Positions 6,815 through 7,355 of a stretch of 7,355 bases of DNA are shown here, one piece after another. The translations under genes and the position numbers were made by a program. The notes under the pieces were generated by a model. The model worked only from the letters and a program-made list of their open reading frames with translations, was not told where the DNA came from and did not search any database. The stretch's first letter is position 1; each line of letters starts with the position of its first letter. This DNA comes from Anaerolineaceae bacterium (GTDB lineage Bacteria; Chloroflexota; Anaerolineae; Anaerolineales; Anaerolineaceae). The stretch is from NCBI GenBank assembly GCA_028714615.1, contig JAQTMA010000079.1:1-7355 (forward strand), read 5' to 3'.

Positions 6815-6822
6815 TCTCCTCC
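6815..6822 (-). promoter_or_regulatory. Ribosome binding site setting the binding-protein start
   Basis: GGAGGAGA on the minus strand, with the GGAGG core six bases before ATG 6811, is a near-ideal site. It lies inside the longer frame that begins at 6850 and shows that the extra 13 residues are not part of the protein. Confidence 0.85.
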
Positions 6823-6896
6823 GATTATTTCGATCTTTCTGTTGGTACATGGGTCACAGAGAACATTAAGCCAGGTGGGAGGGAAAGATTAACCTT

Positions 6897-7355
6897 TCAG
6901 CTTCTTGACCTCCTTTCAGATAGGGCTGCAGTTGAACTGCGCAAAATTAATTCGGCCGGAATCCGGATATGCAGGGGGGGTAATTTTGGCTGCTCAACCG
7001 TGCGAATCAGCAAGCGGGCTGCCTGCGCACCCAGCTCGGTCATATTCTGCTGCATGGTGGTGAGGGGTGGCGTGAAATAGGAAGCCAGGGGCATGTCATC
7101 AAAGCCTATGACAGACACTTCCTGCGGCACGTCCACGCCGGAGTCTTGTAAGGCCTTGACTGCACCCACCGCCATCCGGTCGTTTTGGGCGAATACAGCG
7201 CTGAAATCATTGCCCTGTGACAGAAGGGAGGAAACCAACTGGTAACCCGCCGTGGCCGACCAATCCCCTTCAACTACCAACTCCGGATCGTAAAGGATGC
7301 CTGCATTCGCAAGAGCCTGGCGATAGCCGGTAAGCCGTTCCTGTGAAGAATATTC
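6897..7355 (-). CDS. LacI-family transcriptional regulator (C-terminal part; N-terminus outside window)
   Basis: The last 152 residues of a LacI/GalR-type regulator are visible, open from the right edge to TGA at 6899-6897. The family blocks of the effector-binding domain are in order: SSQERLTGYRQALANAGI, then FAQNDRMAVGAVKAL, then VSVIGFDDMPLASYFTPPLT, and finally IPAELILRSST before a short RRSRS tail. The helix-turn-helix and hinge lie beyond the window, so DNA specificity cannot be judged. Such regulators normally release their operator when the sugar (or a derivative) binds. The gene is 85 bases upstream of the binding-protein gene on the same strand, so it probably controls this operon and may be co-transcribed with it. 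I see no convincing sigma70 promoter or canonical central-CG LacI operator in the gap 6812-6896. Confidence 0.93.
   Translation of the reverse strand, partial: EYSSQERLTGYRQALANAGILYDPELVVEGDWSATAGYQLVSSLLSQGNDFSAVFAQNDRMAVGAVKALQDSGVDVPQEVSVIGFDDMPLASYFTPPLTTMQQNMTELGAQAARLLIRTVEQPKLPPLHIRIPAELILRSSTAALSERRSRS

Noticed and set aside
6812..6869. 13-codon minus-strand mini-ORF (MFSVTHVPTERSK) before the binding-protein gene, possible leader peptide
   Set aside because: It has no ribosome site, no codon run suggestive of attenuation, and no alternative hairpins around it.
6903..6914. Perfect AAAGGAGGTCA Shine-Dalgarno-like sequence at the end of the LacI-type gene (minus strand)
   Set aside because: No ATG, GTG or TTG follows at usable distance; the bases encode the Glu-Arg-Arg-Ser of the regulator tail.
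6928..6940. Perfect palindrome GCAGTT-G-AACTGC, possible operator
   Set aside because: It lies within conserved codons of the regulator (R-S-S-T-A) and has no central CG typical of LacI sites; a single short palindrome is not enough.
1..7355. CRISPR arrays, tRNA or rRNA genes, insertion sequences
   Set aside because: No regularly spaced repeats, cloverleaf sequences, transposase-like proteins or terminal inverted repeats were seen; the gene-bearing strands account for nearly the whole window.

Overview
The window reads as a bacterial chromosome segment of moderate GC content, with sigma70-type promoters and clear Shine-Dalgarno sites. The cluster style fits Chloroflexota, probably Anaerolineae: a CUT1 sugar ABC operon without its own ATPase, a lipoprotein binding protein with an Ala/Thr/Pro-rich tether, and a cytoplasmic Asp-box propeller. 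This assignment is inference from protein style; no rRNA or other marker is present.

Layout. (1) Positions 1-383, minus strand: a type II toxin-antitoxin pair in toxin-first order, with a RelE/ParE-like toxin overlapping by one base an antitoxin that runs off the left edge. (2) Positions 384-541: a divergent promoter region with two good extended -10 promoters. The toxin promoter places transcription start on or next to the GTG start codon, which suggests a leaderless mRNA. (3) Positions 542-1950, plus strand: a two-gene operon of a cytoplasmic Asp-box (BNR-like) beta-propeller and a MoaD/ThiS-like beta-grasp protein ending in Gly-Gly, coupled through an ATGA overlap. (4) Positions 2002-7355, minus strand, read right to left: a LacI-family regulator (C-terminal part only), a sugar-binding lipoprotein, a terminator-like hairpin, a MalF-type permease, a MalG-type permease and a large GT-B-like putative glycosyltransferase.

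How the genes may work together. The minus-strand cluster looks like one sugar uptake operon under LacI-type control. The lipoprotein captures a sugar or oligosaccharide, the two permeases form the channel, and an ATPase encoded elsewhere must power it. The last gene suggests that the imported sugar, or something made from it, feeds a glycosyl-transfer or related sugar reaction; this is inference. The hairpin after the binding-protein gene probably sets the excess of binding protein over permease.

The parts least explained by known biology are the propeller/MoaD-like pair, which has no ThiF, MoaE or ThiG partner nearby, and the GT-B-like protein at the end of the transporter operon.
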